From Coptis chinensis (Eukaryota > Streptophyta > Magnoliopsida > Ranunculales > Ranunculaceae), in contig CM027377.1 in NCBI GenBank assembly GCA_015680905.1, positions 37,410,501 through 37,474,500 of the forward strand: a stretch of DNA of 64,000 nt. The letters are read 5' to 3'. Below the pieces are notes generated by a model, which worked only from the letters and a program-made list of their open reading frames with translations, made no database searches and had not been told where the DNA came from. The translations under genes and the position numbers were made by a program. Positions 24,701 through 35,944 of the stretch are shown here, one piece after another (the first letter of the stretch is position 1; each line of letters begins with the position of its first letter).

Positions 24701-26666
24701 CTCTTAGCTATTAGTTGTACAGAGATGGCACCATCCTGTAGAATAAGTTGTTACCATACCAAGGGCTAAATGGATTTTGGAAATTCTTTGGAAAGTCATT
24801 ATGTGGGTAATTTGGAATGAAAGAAACTGGAGTTTTTGATCTCAAGACGGAGGAGACGTACAAGATCATAGAGGAGATCAAGGAAACTTTGTACGATTGG
24901 GCAAGGGGGGTTGTTATCTTTAGATGGTTGAGATATCAAGATTTCTTATGTAATTGGAATTCATAAGTGGTGTGATTATCCCTTATTGTTTTTTTTTTTT
25001 AATTTTTTTTGTTTTAGGTAGTATCAACTCTTAGTATCTTGCTAAGGGTAATCCATCTTGGTGTTATTGTAATAGTTCTTTTGATGGTAATGAAACTGTA
25101 TTTTATCGATCAAAAAATAAATATAAAAATTTGCAGTCCCCTTTTACTTGTTACACCCACAAGGGAAGTATGAATTTTCCAATTTGCCCCTTCCTGTGAC
25201 ACTGGAGCACCATTCATAATCTTCAGATTCCCACTATGCCATCTAGGTGCATTTTGACTTCTTACTTACCCAAAAGATCGTATTAGTTAGGAGCATATAC
25301 ACTTCTTTGACAATTAGCTTGTGCCCTTTGTGGATAGAGACGTGACACGTGAGAGATCTAGACAGATTGCTTGGGTGACTGAGGTCGCTAAGAAGTAGTA
25401 CGGACAAAAGTAATCAACTAGACGGGGGATTTTTGTAAAACCTAGTTAAACTTGAAGGACAATTCTACATGTCAAGATTTTAATCCCACATCGGGTATCT
25501 AAACCCTTGCATTATAATGAATAAATCTTGGGGCTACTCCACTCACTGCCAACTGGTTTGAGTTAGATGCCAAAATTTATGATGGTATTGAAATAGCTAT
25601 TTCTCTTCCCCAAAGGGCCCTTGTACTCCACGCTACCTGTTCAAAATTATTCACGTGTTTGGCTTAAGACACACCACATGTGAGGGGGTTTGTTGAGATT
25701 TGTAATCCCACATCGAGGATCTAAAGCCTTGCATCATAATCCTGGGGCCGCACCATTATGGCCTTTTGGTTTTGAGTTGGATGCCCAAGTTTAATACGAT
25801 GTAATACAGAAGTTATAGGTCTTGGTAGAAAGTACATGTTTCTTTTCATACAACTTAGCAGTAACTGCGGAAGTGCTTTGGGTTAGGAGAGTCCAGTCTG
25901 CCTCCTCCCATTTCCAAGAAACCCAATTACAAACAGATTCAAACTTGTCCTGATTGTGGTTAGTAATGGCATAGGTGCAATACGACTTTGCCACTAATAT
26001 TTAAGGATATGCCAGCTTTGTCAAGCAAGAATAGCCAAAAAAAAAAAAAAAAAAAATCTCTTAAAAGGTGTACTGAAATAAATGGCAGTTCACACCTAAA
26101 CTTGCAATTTTTATTTGGACATTTACACTAGTATTTGTCAGACAGATGCCCCACAGATTCAGTTTAAAACATTTAATGTGTTGAAACTTAGCAAGAATGC
26201 AAGATGTCATCGCCAGGTTATAGAGCAAAAAAAAGTCAGAAGCCACCTTTGAACCTAGGACATTTTACATCCTTGTCTTACTTATCATTGAACTATCAAA
26301 TGAAGAAATACTCGTCTTGTTAGTTGTATTTATGTATCTACATGAGACTAATTAGTTGAAGTGAACGCAGGCCGAGCATGTGGTTTCATCATGTTAGACA
26401 GACTCTAGACAGTGAAGGTCGCACTATTTCTGTAAACTATTGTAAGGCTCCAAAGACACATCAAAAAGTTTTTTTATCTTCTTCAAATTTTTCTAAAAAG
26501 TGATTGTTTTAAGGAAGATTTTCTTGCAGGGTATGACATGCAGTTTGATATCAAGTATGCATATTTCAACTTCTTGCAGTCATTACGTTTTAAATCATCT
26601 CCTGAACCAACATTCTCGATAGAGTGTGCTGAAGATTCACAAATTGATGAAGCGGAGGGGATGTAA
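21783..26666 (+). CDS. JmjC-domain (3S)-lysyl hydroxylase-like protein, JMJD7/JMJ32 type, 4 exons
   Basis: The exons are 21783-22454, 22544-22719, 26371-26441 and 26530-26666 (stop TAA). All introns are GT-AG and all phases agree, giving 351 codons, close to the plant JMJ32 length as I recall it. The N-terminal cupin-like part reads NKPCIISNATNHWPALKSW. The JmjC Fe(II) site has His182 and Asp184 in TSFHKDHYENLY. The distal metal-binding His lies in exon 3, PSMWFHHVRQ (His289/His290), and the fold closes with GRTISVNYWYDMQFDIKYAYF. JMJD7 proteins are 2-oxoglutarate/Fe(II) oxygenases that hydroxylate lysine on translation-related GTPases in animals; JMJ32 has been linked to histone demethylation and flowering in Arabidopsis. 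Which applies here cannot be read from sequence. The start was chosen as the first ATG of the long frame (context CAAATGA). Intron 3 is 3.65 kb because of inserted repeats. Confidence 0.93.
23097..23541. mobile_element. PIF/Harbinger (Tourist)-type MITE in JmjC intron 3
   Basis: This 445-bp element has terminal inverted repeats GAGCATTCCCAATGCA / TGCATTGGGAATGCTC and a TAA target duplication (23094-23096 and 23542-23544), the 3-bp signature of PIF/Harbinger. Inside (about 23245-23425) are three to four imperfect copies of a palindromic GACGGGATGTTTCATTCCGTC unit separated by T-rich spacers. It has no coding capacity, so it would be mobilised in trans. Confidence 0.85.
24770..25128 (+). mobile_element. 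5'-truncated LINE-1 3' end in JmjC intron 3
   Basis: A plus-strand frame reads ILWKVIMWVIWNERNWSFF and later EETYKIIEEIKETLYDWARG, typical of the C-terminal tail of plant L1 ORF2. It is followed by a T-rich 3' UTR and an A-rich end at about 25.12 kb. Only the last few hundred bases are present, the usual result of incomplete target-primed reverse transcription. Confidence 0.65.
25469..25797 (+). mobile_element. TRIM-like mini LTR element in JmjC intron 3
   Basis: Two diverged direct repeats (about 25469-25580 and 25691-25797) share AATCCCACATCG, ATCTAAA, CCTTGCAT and TTTGAGTTRGATGCC. The first is followed by TGGTATTGAAAT, a weak match to the initiator-tRNA-Met primer site. The second is preceded by the purine tract GTGAGGGGG and starts TGTTGAG. 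The 110-bp interior cannot encode anything. This architecture fits a terminal-repeat retrotransposon in miniature; old and eroded. Confidence 0.5.
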
Positions 26667-27773
26667 GGGAAGCTTGATTGGTTTTGTGAGTCCTTTCTTG
26701 AGTTGATAGTTGAAATATAATCATGACATTACGGATGACAACTTACCCTGCATAATGTTCCGACAGTGAAGAAGTTCCCTCTAGAGATGTAGCAGGTTGT
26801 TGAATGGCCAAGCCTTGTATGCTCTTCCTGATAACACATGCCATTGGCTAAAGGGTCTGTCCCTGTCAGGTATCAGCACCAAAGTGGAAACTAGATTATT
26901 CTTATTAAAAGTAGATCGATCATGCTGCATCTCTATTATGTCCGGGAAAATGGAAGGCAATTTTATATCATGTGTTTGACCATGCTTAAAGACATGTAAG
27001 GGTTCTAGTTCTGCTTTCCACTTGTTCTGTTGACTTAAACATCTCAACTTTTACTATCTAAGGAAAGAATAGTTAGCTATGTTATAGAGAGGTGGACTAG
27101 ATCTGTTTAAGTGGTACAGTAAGCAAAATATATTTGGCCAGTAAGGGGTAGAATAAATAATTGAGATTTGTTGCGACGGAGTATATGAGTGTGATTTTGA
27201 ATGTTAGCCACTTAAAGGTTAATATGTCAGTAATGCTTTAGAAAGTAAGAAAAATATAGGCAAGGAATATAAAATTTAGAACAGTAGTCGAATAAATGTG
27301 TATGATTTGAAAAGGATGGTGGGATGAATATGTTTTTTTTTCCTCTTATGAAATGGACGATTTTCAGAAGGAATATGGTTGTTATCTGCTATAAGTATGT
27401 TCTAAAGCCATGCATCTTGCCAGAATGTAGTGTTTGTACATTCACGTATGGCAAAAAAAACTAACAGTTGTAAAACAGCCTAGAAATTGACTGTCTACAA
27501 TCAATGTAATCTTGATATGAATATCATAGTTCTCACCGTTGCATGAACATCGGTTTGATCATAAGATGTATTGGATTACCTTAGTAAATGCAACTGCACG
27601 CCAATGGTGCCAATAACAAATGTATAAGTTATCATACATCAGTATGAAAACTGCTTGAAAACATTAAACCCTTCAAAAAGCGGACTTAAATGGGTTGTAT
27701 TTTATGCAGATTGTACGATAGCTCTTCAGGATAGAACCTCTGAATAAGGATTGAGTCAATATATTTGGTTAAC
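26667..27773. other. 3' flank of the JmjC gene
   Basis: Presumed 3' UTR and intergenic DNA. I see no recognisable coding sequence. Confidence 0.5.
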
Positions 27774-27882
27774 CTTTTTTTTTTTTCGCTAACTGGGTGT
27801 CCGGGCTAGCTTATGCATACCTCGACTATTCCTGGTACTGCCCCAGCGGCCTTGAGGGAATCGAACTAGTAACCACACTCAC
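27774..27882 (-). mobile_element. SINE (Au-like, 5'-truncated) with target duplication
   Basis: On the minus strand, a GTTCGATTCCC segment resembles a pol III B box. It is followed by a body containing AGTCGAGG and GCCCGGACACCC, and ends in a run of 12-13 A. Flanking direct repeats TTTGGTTAAC occur at 27764-27773 and 27883-27892. The body motif resembles the plant Au SINE family from memory. The A box end is missing, so it is a 5'-truncated copy. Confidence 0.7.
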
Positions 27883-28187
27883 TTTGGTTAACTATTAATT
27901 ATTACCCTTAGTATTATGATTTTTATCATTGTTGTTTTTGTTTCTGTTAATATTTGAAATTTGGTTTTTCAATGTTACGCAGATGGACAATCGTAACTGA
28001 ATTTGGTTGAAAACTTCGAGGTTTTTTCGCTGTTATATAGATAGTTGCTACCGTCTGTTGATACTAGCTCAAATTCCATTGCTAAACAGAAAGTGACTAC
28101 TAACACAGCCGTCAATGTGATGGCTGGGGAAACATGGACCACCCTGTTGTGGACTTGTCGTGTCACTGTGTCGTTTAATTTTACTTT

Positions 28188-28965
28188 TTACAACTTGGTG
28201 AGATCAGTTGTGACTTGTGAGTCCATGGCAGCCGTAAGGTCCTCGCTGGTATCCTTGATAGATGCCACAATCATAGTACAAAATATCCCGATATATCATG
28301 ATATTTGGGAATATTTATTCAGATTTCATAGAAAGATATATAAATATCACGATATGTTCAGAGATATATACAACTACAAATATCGACGATATTTCAATGA
28401 TATTTGCTATATTTGGAGATATTTGGAGATATTTGGCGATATTTTATGTATATAACAATTTTATTTAATATTTACTATTATATTTCAAATAAATATAAAT
28501 AATATATTATGATATATCAAAAAATATCCACAATATCCATGATATTTTGGATATATCCACGATATTTACATGTGAAACAATGTTAAATATCCTCAAAGAG
28601 GGAGATATGTCCACGATACATATCCAGAAATTGAATATTGAAAAAATACCCATATCCTGATATTTTGTACTATGGCCACAATGTCTAGAGTTGGCGATTT
28701 GGCATCTATCACCAAGAACCTAGACTCTGCTGAGTTCTCATCATGCATGTATGTTACCAAGTATCCATCGTGCTTAGTCTCTGTATTTAATGGATCTTTC
28801 GGCACAAAGAACGGCTCTCCTCCAAAGCACCCATTATCGAACATTCTGCAGCCCACTTCTTTTCCTCCTTTCGGCGACCAGTCCAACTTGACAACGCCTG
28901 ATATCTTCGGCATTGGGTCACCTACTGCTGCATAACCGTAATTATTCTTTCTTAGAATATCCTAT
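28188..28965 (-). pseudogene. CCD4 pseudogene fragment (3' end only)
   Basis: The minus-strand sequence matches the last about 120 residues of the intact CCD4 at 57840-59738, from the equivalent of residue about 511. The longer open part (28593-28913) contains GDPMPKISGVVKLDWS and GEPFFVP. The final segment up to the TAA at 28188-28190 is separated by a 403-bp transposon. A one-base deletion and further small indels shift the frame around the final histidine motif. The upstream 500 codons are absent: similarity stops abruptly at about 28965. This is a decayed second CCD4 gene or a partial duplication, and not a functional dioxygenase. Confidence 0.9.
28272..28674. mobile_element. hAT-type MITE inserted in the CCD4 pseudogene
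   Basis: Perfect 16-bp terminal inverted repeats CATAGTACAAAATATC / GATATTTTGTACTATG enclose 403 bp. They are flanked by an 8-bp target duplication GCCACAAT (28264-28271 and 28675-28682). The 8-bp duplication points to the hAT superfamily. The interior is very AT-rich with many repeats of GATATTT/AAATATC and no coding capacity. Comparison with the intact CCD4 shows a single uninterrupted site there. Confidence 0.9.
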
Positions 28966-29433
28966 ATATTCAGTTTCCAAATATATGTGTATTCCATATA
29001 GGGTTTAACAATAATGGTAAATCACTTTATGTGCTATGGAAAATAAATAATTTACAAATGGTAAATCACGAGAAAGAAGTTTCAAGTTCAAGTTTTTTTA
29101 TTTTTGTTTATTTTTTATTGATTGATTCCATTTTTTTCTCTATGTTGTGAATTGGAAATATATTACTTGCAGAATTAGAAAGTTTTTTTTTTGGGTGAAA
29201 TTGGGTTAAAATGATAGTTTCCATCCGACCCGGATGACCCGCCTAAAACCCGCCCTGTAAGGTGACCCAACAGGACCGGGTGATGGTAGTAAGACATGAC
29301 ACTTCAACCCGTCCTGCCCTGCCCCGTCGGGGACCACTAGATTTGTATCCCCTAGACCCGCCCTGACCTGACCCATCACTATTTGACCCGCGGTTGACCA
29401 GGCCTGCCCCGTATTACATCCCTAATTCCATAT
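28966..29433. other. Intergenic, degenerate repeat DNA
   Basis: No coding sequence. About 29215-29425 is rich in ACCCGCC/GGGTC-type motifs and ends GCCCCGTATTACATCCCTA, resembling one terminus of a common plant MITE, but I could not pair it with an opposite end. Confidence 0.4.
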
Positions 29434-29646
29434 TGTATAGTTTCCAACTATAGATTCTTGCTCAGGAAGTCTTTCCTTAATGTACATTCTTGGTGAGGAA
29501 GTATTGCTGTATTGATTGTGCTTCTCCTTAGTGAGCAAGTCTTGTACAATATATATAAAATGAAAATCTTGTCTCTCTTCAGTCAGAGCAAGACAATAAA
29601 CAATCTATGTTCTTCTATACTTCTGCATACAATTTTTTATTTTACA
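29434..29646 (+). repeat. Putative 5' LTR of copia A (about 213 bp)
   Basis: It starts TGTATAG and ends TTTTACA directly before the primer site. No second copy was found in the window, so both edges are inferred from the TG...CA rule and the primer site position. Confidence 0.5.
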
Positions 29647-29658
29647 TGGTATCAGAGC
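29647..29658 (+). other. Primer binding site, initiator tRNA-Met
   Basis: TGGTATCAGAGC is an exact match to the common plant copia primer site. It lies 72 bp before the gag ATG. Confidence 0.85.
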
Positions 29659-29718
29659 GGTTACGATCCATGCTTAATCATATCAATGTCTTTTCACTTC
29701 AGTGATTTTTTTTCAACA

Positions 29719-30485
29719 ATGGGTGACGTCAACACACCAAAATCTCTTGTTTCTTCGTCTGTCAACAATGACGACATCATCGCTGCTCAAGAATCTGATG
29801 ATCCATATTATGTTCATCATTCAGATAATCCCATGACTATTTTAGTTTCTCCTTCTCTTATCGGTGACAACTATGCTACCTGGATTCGAGCTATTACTAT
29901 GGCACTCCGGGCAAAAGACAAACTAGGATTTGTTGATGGTACTGTTGCTAAACCCAAAACTGAAAAAGAATTGCGTTAATGGGAGAGATGCAATGATTAT
30001 TTGGTTTCTAGCTGGATATTGAACTCGGTTTCGAGTGATATTCGAAGTAGTATACTATATGTAGATACTGCCCATGATATTTGGATTGATTTACATGAAC
30101 GGTATTCTTAATCTAAAGCTCCAAAAATATTTCAGTTGAAGGACACTATTATGTTACTCAAGCAAGAAGGTATGTCTATTTCCAAGTATTATACCAAACT
30201 GAAATTTTTATGGGACGAACTAAGCTCTCTTGTGGTGATTCCACCTTGCACATGTGGTCATGGTCGTGCCACTGCTGATCTTGTTAGCTAAGATCGTGGT
30301 ATGAAAATTTTGCAAGGATTACATGGTTGTTATATACCACTTCGGAGTCAGATTTTGCTCATGGATACATTCCCTCCCACAACCAAGCTTTATTCCTTAG
30401 TTCGTCAAGAAGAAAAACAACAAGAACTCCATTCTTTATCATCTCCGATGGTTCAATCTGCTGCATTTACAATAAGAAATTTGAT
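29719..30485 (+). pseudogene. Copia A gag, N-terminal two-thirds
   Basis: The frame starts MGDVNTPKSLVSSS and continues with VSPSLIGDNYATWIRAITMA and DKLGFVDGTVAKP, the copia gag (Retrotran_gag_3-like) N-terminus. In-frame stops occur at 29977-29979 and near 30110 and 30290; at least the first is consistent with CAA to TAA change. The frame runs on past QEEKQQELHSLSSPMVQSAAF and then stops matching gag where the minus-strand RT start begins, marking the left inversion breakpoint near 30.48 kb. Confidence 0.8.
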
Positions 30486-32404
30486 CTTGTAAACCCATTT
30501 ACAACCAATAGGCTTCTTATTTGAGGGTAAAAGTACAAGAGTCCATATATTATTCTACTCAAGAGCTTTAATTTCCTTAGCCATTGTTTCTCGCCAATGA
30601 GGTGATTTCATGGCTTGAGAGAAAGAAGTAGGTTCATTGGTTGATAAGATGCTAGAAAGAAATGATTTATGTACATCTGAATATTTAGAATAAGAGATAT
30701 AGTTAGATAATGGAAAAACCGTTGTACCTGTCTTCTTGGAGTCAACTGAAGTGGGTAACTTATCATGAGCAGCAACAGAACAAACAAAATCCTTGAGTAA
30801 AACTGAATGTTGATGATCTCTAATAGACTGTCTAGGTGGTTCTTGTTGACGAAAAACTTGGTCTTCTAGAACCGGATTAGGAGGAACTTCAGCATGAACA
30901 ATATGATCTTGTCCTAAATCAATGTTTGGAACAATAATATCTTGTATATCAGAATGATGATTGACATCATTTTGCACGGTTTCATCAATTTGAGAAGGAA
31001 AAGTTGAATTATCCTCAATAGGTTTATTAGTAACAATAGTGGAATCAGCCAATTGAGACAAATCATGAAAGGGAAAAATATTTTCATGAAAAACAACATC
31101 ACGAGATGTATAATTTTTTTTTGATTTCCATATCATAAACAAGATAACCTTTTTGACCATGAGGATAACCTACAAATATACCAGGTTTAGCTCGATGATC
31201 GAATTTATGTTGAATGTGTGTATTGTGTGCAAAACAAAGACATCCAAAAACACGTAAATGAGAGTAATTGGGTTTGGAATTGAACAACATTTCATGAGGT
31301 GATTTGTTTGATAAAAGTGGAGTGGGGATTTTGTTAATGAGATAAGTGGCTGCAAGAACACACTCTCCCCAAAAAATGAGGGGTAAATTAGTTTGGAATC
31401 ACAAAGCCCGTGCGACTTCAAGGAGATGACGATGTTTCTGCTCTACGACTCCATTTTGTTGGGGTGTGGCAACGCAACTTCGTTCATGAATGACACCATG
31501 TTGATTGAAAAACAATTGCATATCTTTTGATCGAAAGAAACTCGGTTCCATTATCGGATCAAACCTTTTGAATTTGAGGTAAGAAAATATCACCATCTCT
31601 AGATGAAATAAATTTAACTTTTGAATTAAATTGTTGTACGACCATAGCAAAAAAATATTGGATGAATTTTTTAGTTTCTGATTTGGCCTGCATAAGATAT
31701 ATCCAAGTGCAATGAGTATAATCATCAACAATAGTTAGAAAATATCTTGCACCACTTAAAGATGATTGAGAAAAAGCACCCCAAATATCGCAATGAATTA
31801 ACTGGAAAAGTCGAACACTAGAAATGAAACTCAATGGAAAAGACAAACGACTCTGTTTTGCTTGTGGACAAATTTCACAAACATTATTTTTTGAACAAAA
31901 AATAGAACTATTTTGTTTGGCTAGAAACTGAAGACGAGAAGATGAGAGATGCCCAAGACGACAATGCCATAAATCAAAATTAGAGAAATTTGTGGAGAGT
32001 AAAGCTGTGTTTCCTTGAAGAAAATAGAGACCTTCATGATAATTACCCAGTCCAATCTTCCTCTTCGTTGATAGGTCCTGGAAAAAACAATGGTCATGAA
32101 AGAATGTTACGCAATAGTGAATAAATTTTGTAAGTTGGCTCACAGACAAAAGATTAAATTTGAAGCGAGTCACAAAGTAAACATTTTCCAAGATAAGTGA
32201 TGGAGAATAATGAACAGTCCCAATATGTGTAACCAAGTATGAGTCCCATCTGGTAATTGAACATATGACTCAACAGGTGCAGGTTTATAAAATGAAAATA
32301 AAGATAATGAAGAGCACATGTGATTTGATGCCCTTGTGTCTATGACCTAAACTAATGATAAAGGGACAGAAAGAGCAGTACCTGCGGATGGATGAATACT
32401 ACCT
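30485..32404 (-). pseudogene. Copia A protease, integrase and RT start (inverted core)
   Basis: Reading the minus strand downward from 32404: the protease motif is VIDTRASNHMCSS, with the catalytic DTG altered to DTR. The pre-integrase zinc region LWHCRLGHLSSSRLQFLAKQ follows with CEICPQAKQ, then the integrase core with HCDIWGAFSQSS. The integrase third catalytic region is [19 protein letters not shown] (31399-31731). The post-integrase motif is [13 protein letters not shown] and [13 protein letters not shown]. The RT start is MAKEIKALE, a stop, then CKWVYKIKF at 30.49 kb, where homology ends. It is split over several frames. Confidence 0.85.
32400..32404. repeat. Target site duplication of copia B, left copy (CTACC)
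   Basis: CTACC precedes the left LTR of B. The right copy at 49236-49240 reads CTACG (4 of 5 identical). On the minus strand the gag frame of A runs through the right copy and resumes in the same frame after the left one. Confidence 0.65.
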
Positions 32405-32932
32405 ATTGGAATATAATTTCTGCAACAAGAACAAACAGTGAATATAAAGAAGGCTGGCTGAGGCATGGATCGGTACGCTCTTTTTAAGGTTGTTTCGCAT
32501 CTGTTCCTCTTTATGCAGACAGACTATGTCAACCCCTAGGATACAACAGCCAGTTATTACTCTCATTTGTTTATTGCAGATAAACCAAAGAAGAAAATGA
32601 AGAACCACGATACTGATCTTATGATTGCCCAAAATGTAGTTTAGAAAATTAGTTTTTCAGATACTATAGGCTGCTGGTAGAGGAGTATTTATAGAGATAA
32701 GAAACGTGGAGCACTAGTAGATCCACTTTTGTAGGGAACTGATTCAGTTTCCCTATAGGGATTGGAGTCTACTAGTCTACTACATTTATGTTTCCTAATC
32801 CATATCCAATTCTATTTCCAACCCTATCAGGAAACAGGTTTACCAAAAAGAAGATAAGGGATCAAAGAGCCCGAGCCCAAGCCCAAGCCCAAGCCCAAGT
32901 TCACCTCTTGTTTTATTCAAAATAACACAACA
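32405..32932 (-). repeat. 3' LTR of copia B
   Basis: It matches 48720-49235 along its length, including a run of GCCCAA repeats near its end (about 32873-32897) that is shorter in the other copy. Confidence 0.85.
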
Positions 32933-33539
32933 ATCCCCCACTTATTTTTGATAAAAACAAAATAAAAAATATATTTAAGGGCAATCAATATCAGTTTCAA
33001 CATGTTATGCATAAATGAAGGTGTCCAAGACTTAAACCTTTACGTAGTGAAACTTACTCAAAGTATAAGAGCCATAAGTGACTAAGTATTAAACTTAGGT
33101 ATTGTGTATACAATAAGTTAGAATCATGCATAACACATCCCGTGTTCTCTTTTCATGTCCTGCATATTAAAGGCCATGTGCTCTCTTCCTGGATTTGTGA
33201 ATGATCTAGAGAATCAGCCCTCATTTTCATAAAAGTGGTATGTACTTTCACATTCACTAGGTGAGTCTATCAAGAGTGCTCATGTAGCTATACACTCCGC
33301 CCATAAGGACCATATAACTTCATTAAGAGTTTTCCTAGAAAAACTCAACCTATGTATTTGCTTCAGGATATCATGCATTTTATTAATCAAGCATGGAATG
33401 ATTAATAAACAACAATGCATAACTCATCACCAACATTCTATGACTTGTTCTTCCCTATGAACCTAGTTCTTGGGATCTCCAGTCCATAAGTTAGATTACC
33501 ATCATAGATGTTCATTTTTCAATTGGCTTCAGTCCCATG

Positions 33540-34690
33540 CTAGTAAAGCAATCCACATTGTATCTCTGGCCAGAGCTTTGGTTTGTGAATCTGCAAGGTT
33601 ATTTTCATATCTCACAAAATCAAAATAATATGGACTCTCCCAGTAATAGTTGTAATGCTATTAACAAAGTATCATTGTAACTAATATCGTCTATCTTAGA
33701 CTAGTATATGAGTAAGAAGGCCTTATACTCAACTAGCTTCTTCACTCGTACTAGCCAAAGCAATAATCTCAGACTCCATAACATACTATGCTATTATGGT
33801 ATGTTTCTTGGACTTCCAAGATACAACACCTCCACCAATGCTAAACACATAGCCACTGGTGATCTTGGAGTCTTCTGAAAGGATGTTCCAATCCGAATCT
33901 ATTGCCTGCTAGTGTACCTGCAAATAACACCTACTACATAGGCAATGTCAGGTCTTATATAATTTGTAGCATATCTCAAACTACCAATGATACTTGCATA
34001 TTCCTTTTGATTCACAAGTACACCATTATTCACAAATAATTTAATACAGGGATCAAAAGGAGTACTCACAGTCACGCAATCGAAGTAGTTATACTTCTTT
34101 AACATTTTTTCAATGTAGTGTGACTGATCCAACCATATGCCATCAGATGATATTGTAATTTTGATTCCCAACATTACATCAGCCTCACCTAAGTCCATCA
34201 TATCAAAATTAGAAGACAACAGGTTCTTGGTCTCTTTCACAACATGTAAATTAGAACCAAAGATTAGTAGATCATCAACATATAAGCATATGATAACACA
34301 TATCCCATCAGAGTACTTAGAATAAATGCATTTGTCACATTCATTTATCTTGAACCTACTGGTAGTGATAAATTTATCAAACTTCTCATGCCACTGTTTA
34401 GGTGCCTGTTTCAACCCATAAATTGACTTAAGTAATCTGTATACTTTTTTACCACTACCTGGTTCCACGAAACCTGTTGGCTGATATATGTAAATCTCCT
34501 CTTCTAAATCCCCGTTTAGAAAGGCTGTCTTAACATCCATCTGATGAATAACAAAATTATGAACAACAACAACATAAAATAATACTCTAATAGATGTTAT
34601 CCGTGTAACAGGTGAATATGTGTCAAAGAAACCAAAGTTCTCTCTTTGTCTAAAGCTCTTGATAACAAGCCTTGCTTTAAACTTGTGCAC
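33540..34690 (-). pseudogene. Copia B reverse transcriptase and RNase H
   Basis: The frame 33899-34690 (263 aa) holds a nearly complete copia RT. It begins HKFKARLVIKSFRQRENF, then MDVKTAFLNGDLEEEIYIYQ, VYRLLKSIYGLKQAPKQWHE, the active-site box CLYVDDLLIFGSN and the end motif RPDIAYVVGVICRYTSR. RNase H continues below 33899 with DSDWNILSEDSKITSGYVFS and GGGVVSWKSKK. Upstream of the first Met the sense sequence runs on to about 34800 with a break. This is the least damaged RT in the nest, but it is isolated from gag and protease. Confidence 0.88.
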
Positions 34691-35084
34691 TGAACCATCG
34701 GTTTTAAACTTCCTTCTTAAAACCCATTTGATTCCTTAGTTTTACAATTAATAGGCAAATCAACAAGTTTCCAAGTTTTGTTCTCCAAGAGAATCAATCT
34801 CACTTGACTGACTTCTTTCCAAAACTCGAAATCAAAAGATGTGAGATCTTCTTCAATGGAGGAGGGATCTCCTTCCAAAGTACAATGACAAAGTCGGGTC
34901 CCAAAACTTTAATGACCCTAAGCTCTTTTATATCTTTTAGGTTCATCTTCTGTGTCCATGATTCTATCATACTATCTAGATATGTCAGTGTCAGAAATAT
35001 CAATATTAGGGGCCTTGGAGGATAATATCCCCACTAGCACCCCTACTATTTCTAGATAAATATGGAAATCTATCTTCAAGAAAC

Positions 35085-35942
35085 TCAGCATAAGATGATC
35101 AACAAAACATTACTCTTCATATCTAGAAAAAAGTAGGCATTGCTATCCATAGTATTTCCTAAAAAGACACACTCAAAATCCTTACTCTCAAGCTTTGAGA
35201 TTTTAGGATCATGCTTCCTTACAAAAGCCAGACATCCCCATGTTCTGTAGTAACTCAAATTAGGCTTCTTGTTCTTCAATAACTCATAAAGTGTTACCTT
35301 TGTATTAGAATTAGCAATTCTATCCAACATATATATAACATACAATCAAAACAGCTTCATCCACAAATTTGAGGGTACTCCAGAACTAAGCAACATAACA
35401 ACAATTAATCCCTTTAATTGTTCTGTTCTTACATTCATTTACTCCATTCATTTCAGGTGAATAAGGAGCTGTCATCTCATGAATAATACCATGTTATTGC
35501 AAGAAAAAGATTAAAATCAGCAGAACCATATTCAGTATCTCAATCACTTTGAATTACTTTAATGTTTCTATCATGCTGATTTTGAACCTCAAGTACATAA
35601 GCTTTAAAAGCATAAAAAACACCACTTTTATTTTTCAACAAATAAACATATATAATGTTCGAGCAATCATCAATGAAGGTAATAAAATATATTTTATAAC
35701 CTCTAGTCCGAACACCTTCAAGCTCACACATATTAGTGTATACCAAGTCTAAGCAGATTTGTACTCCTTTCAACTGACTTGTGAGGTTTCTTTGTGATTT
35801 TGGCCTTAGTGCAAGATTCACCGTATACAAAATCATCATCATTCAAATTAAGAATTAAACCAAGTATGCTCATGTTCTTAATATATTTCTTGTTAATATG
35901 ACATAATCTACCATGCCAAACATTAACAGGACAAGAAATCAT
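35085..35942 (-). pseudogene. Copia B pre-integrase and integrase
   Basis: The pre-integrase motif VWHGRLCHINKKYIKNMSIL starts near 35.92 kb. The integrase core follows in 35540-35842 (TRGYKIYFITFIDDCSN with a catalytic Asp). The post-integrase FxGC-like motif YYRTWGCLAFVRKHDPK and ECVFLGNTMDSNAYFF are in 35085-35345. Frames are broken between these parts. Confidence 0.8.
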
Positions 35943-35944
35943 GT

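Noticed and set aside
28045-28455. 136-aa plus-strand frame
   Set aside because: It runs antisense across the CCD4 pseudogene end and into the AT-rich MITE.
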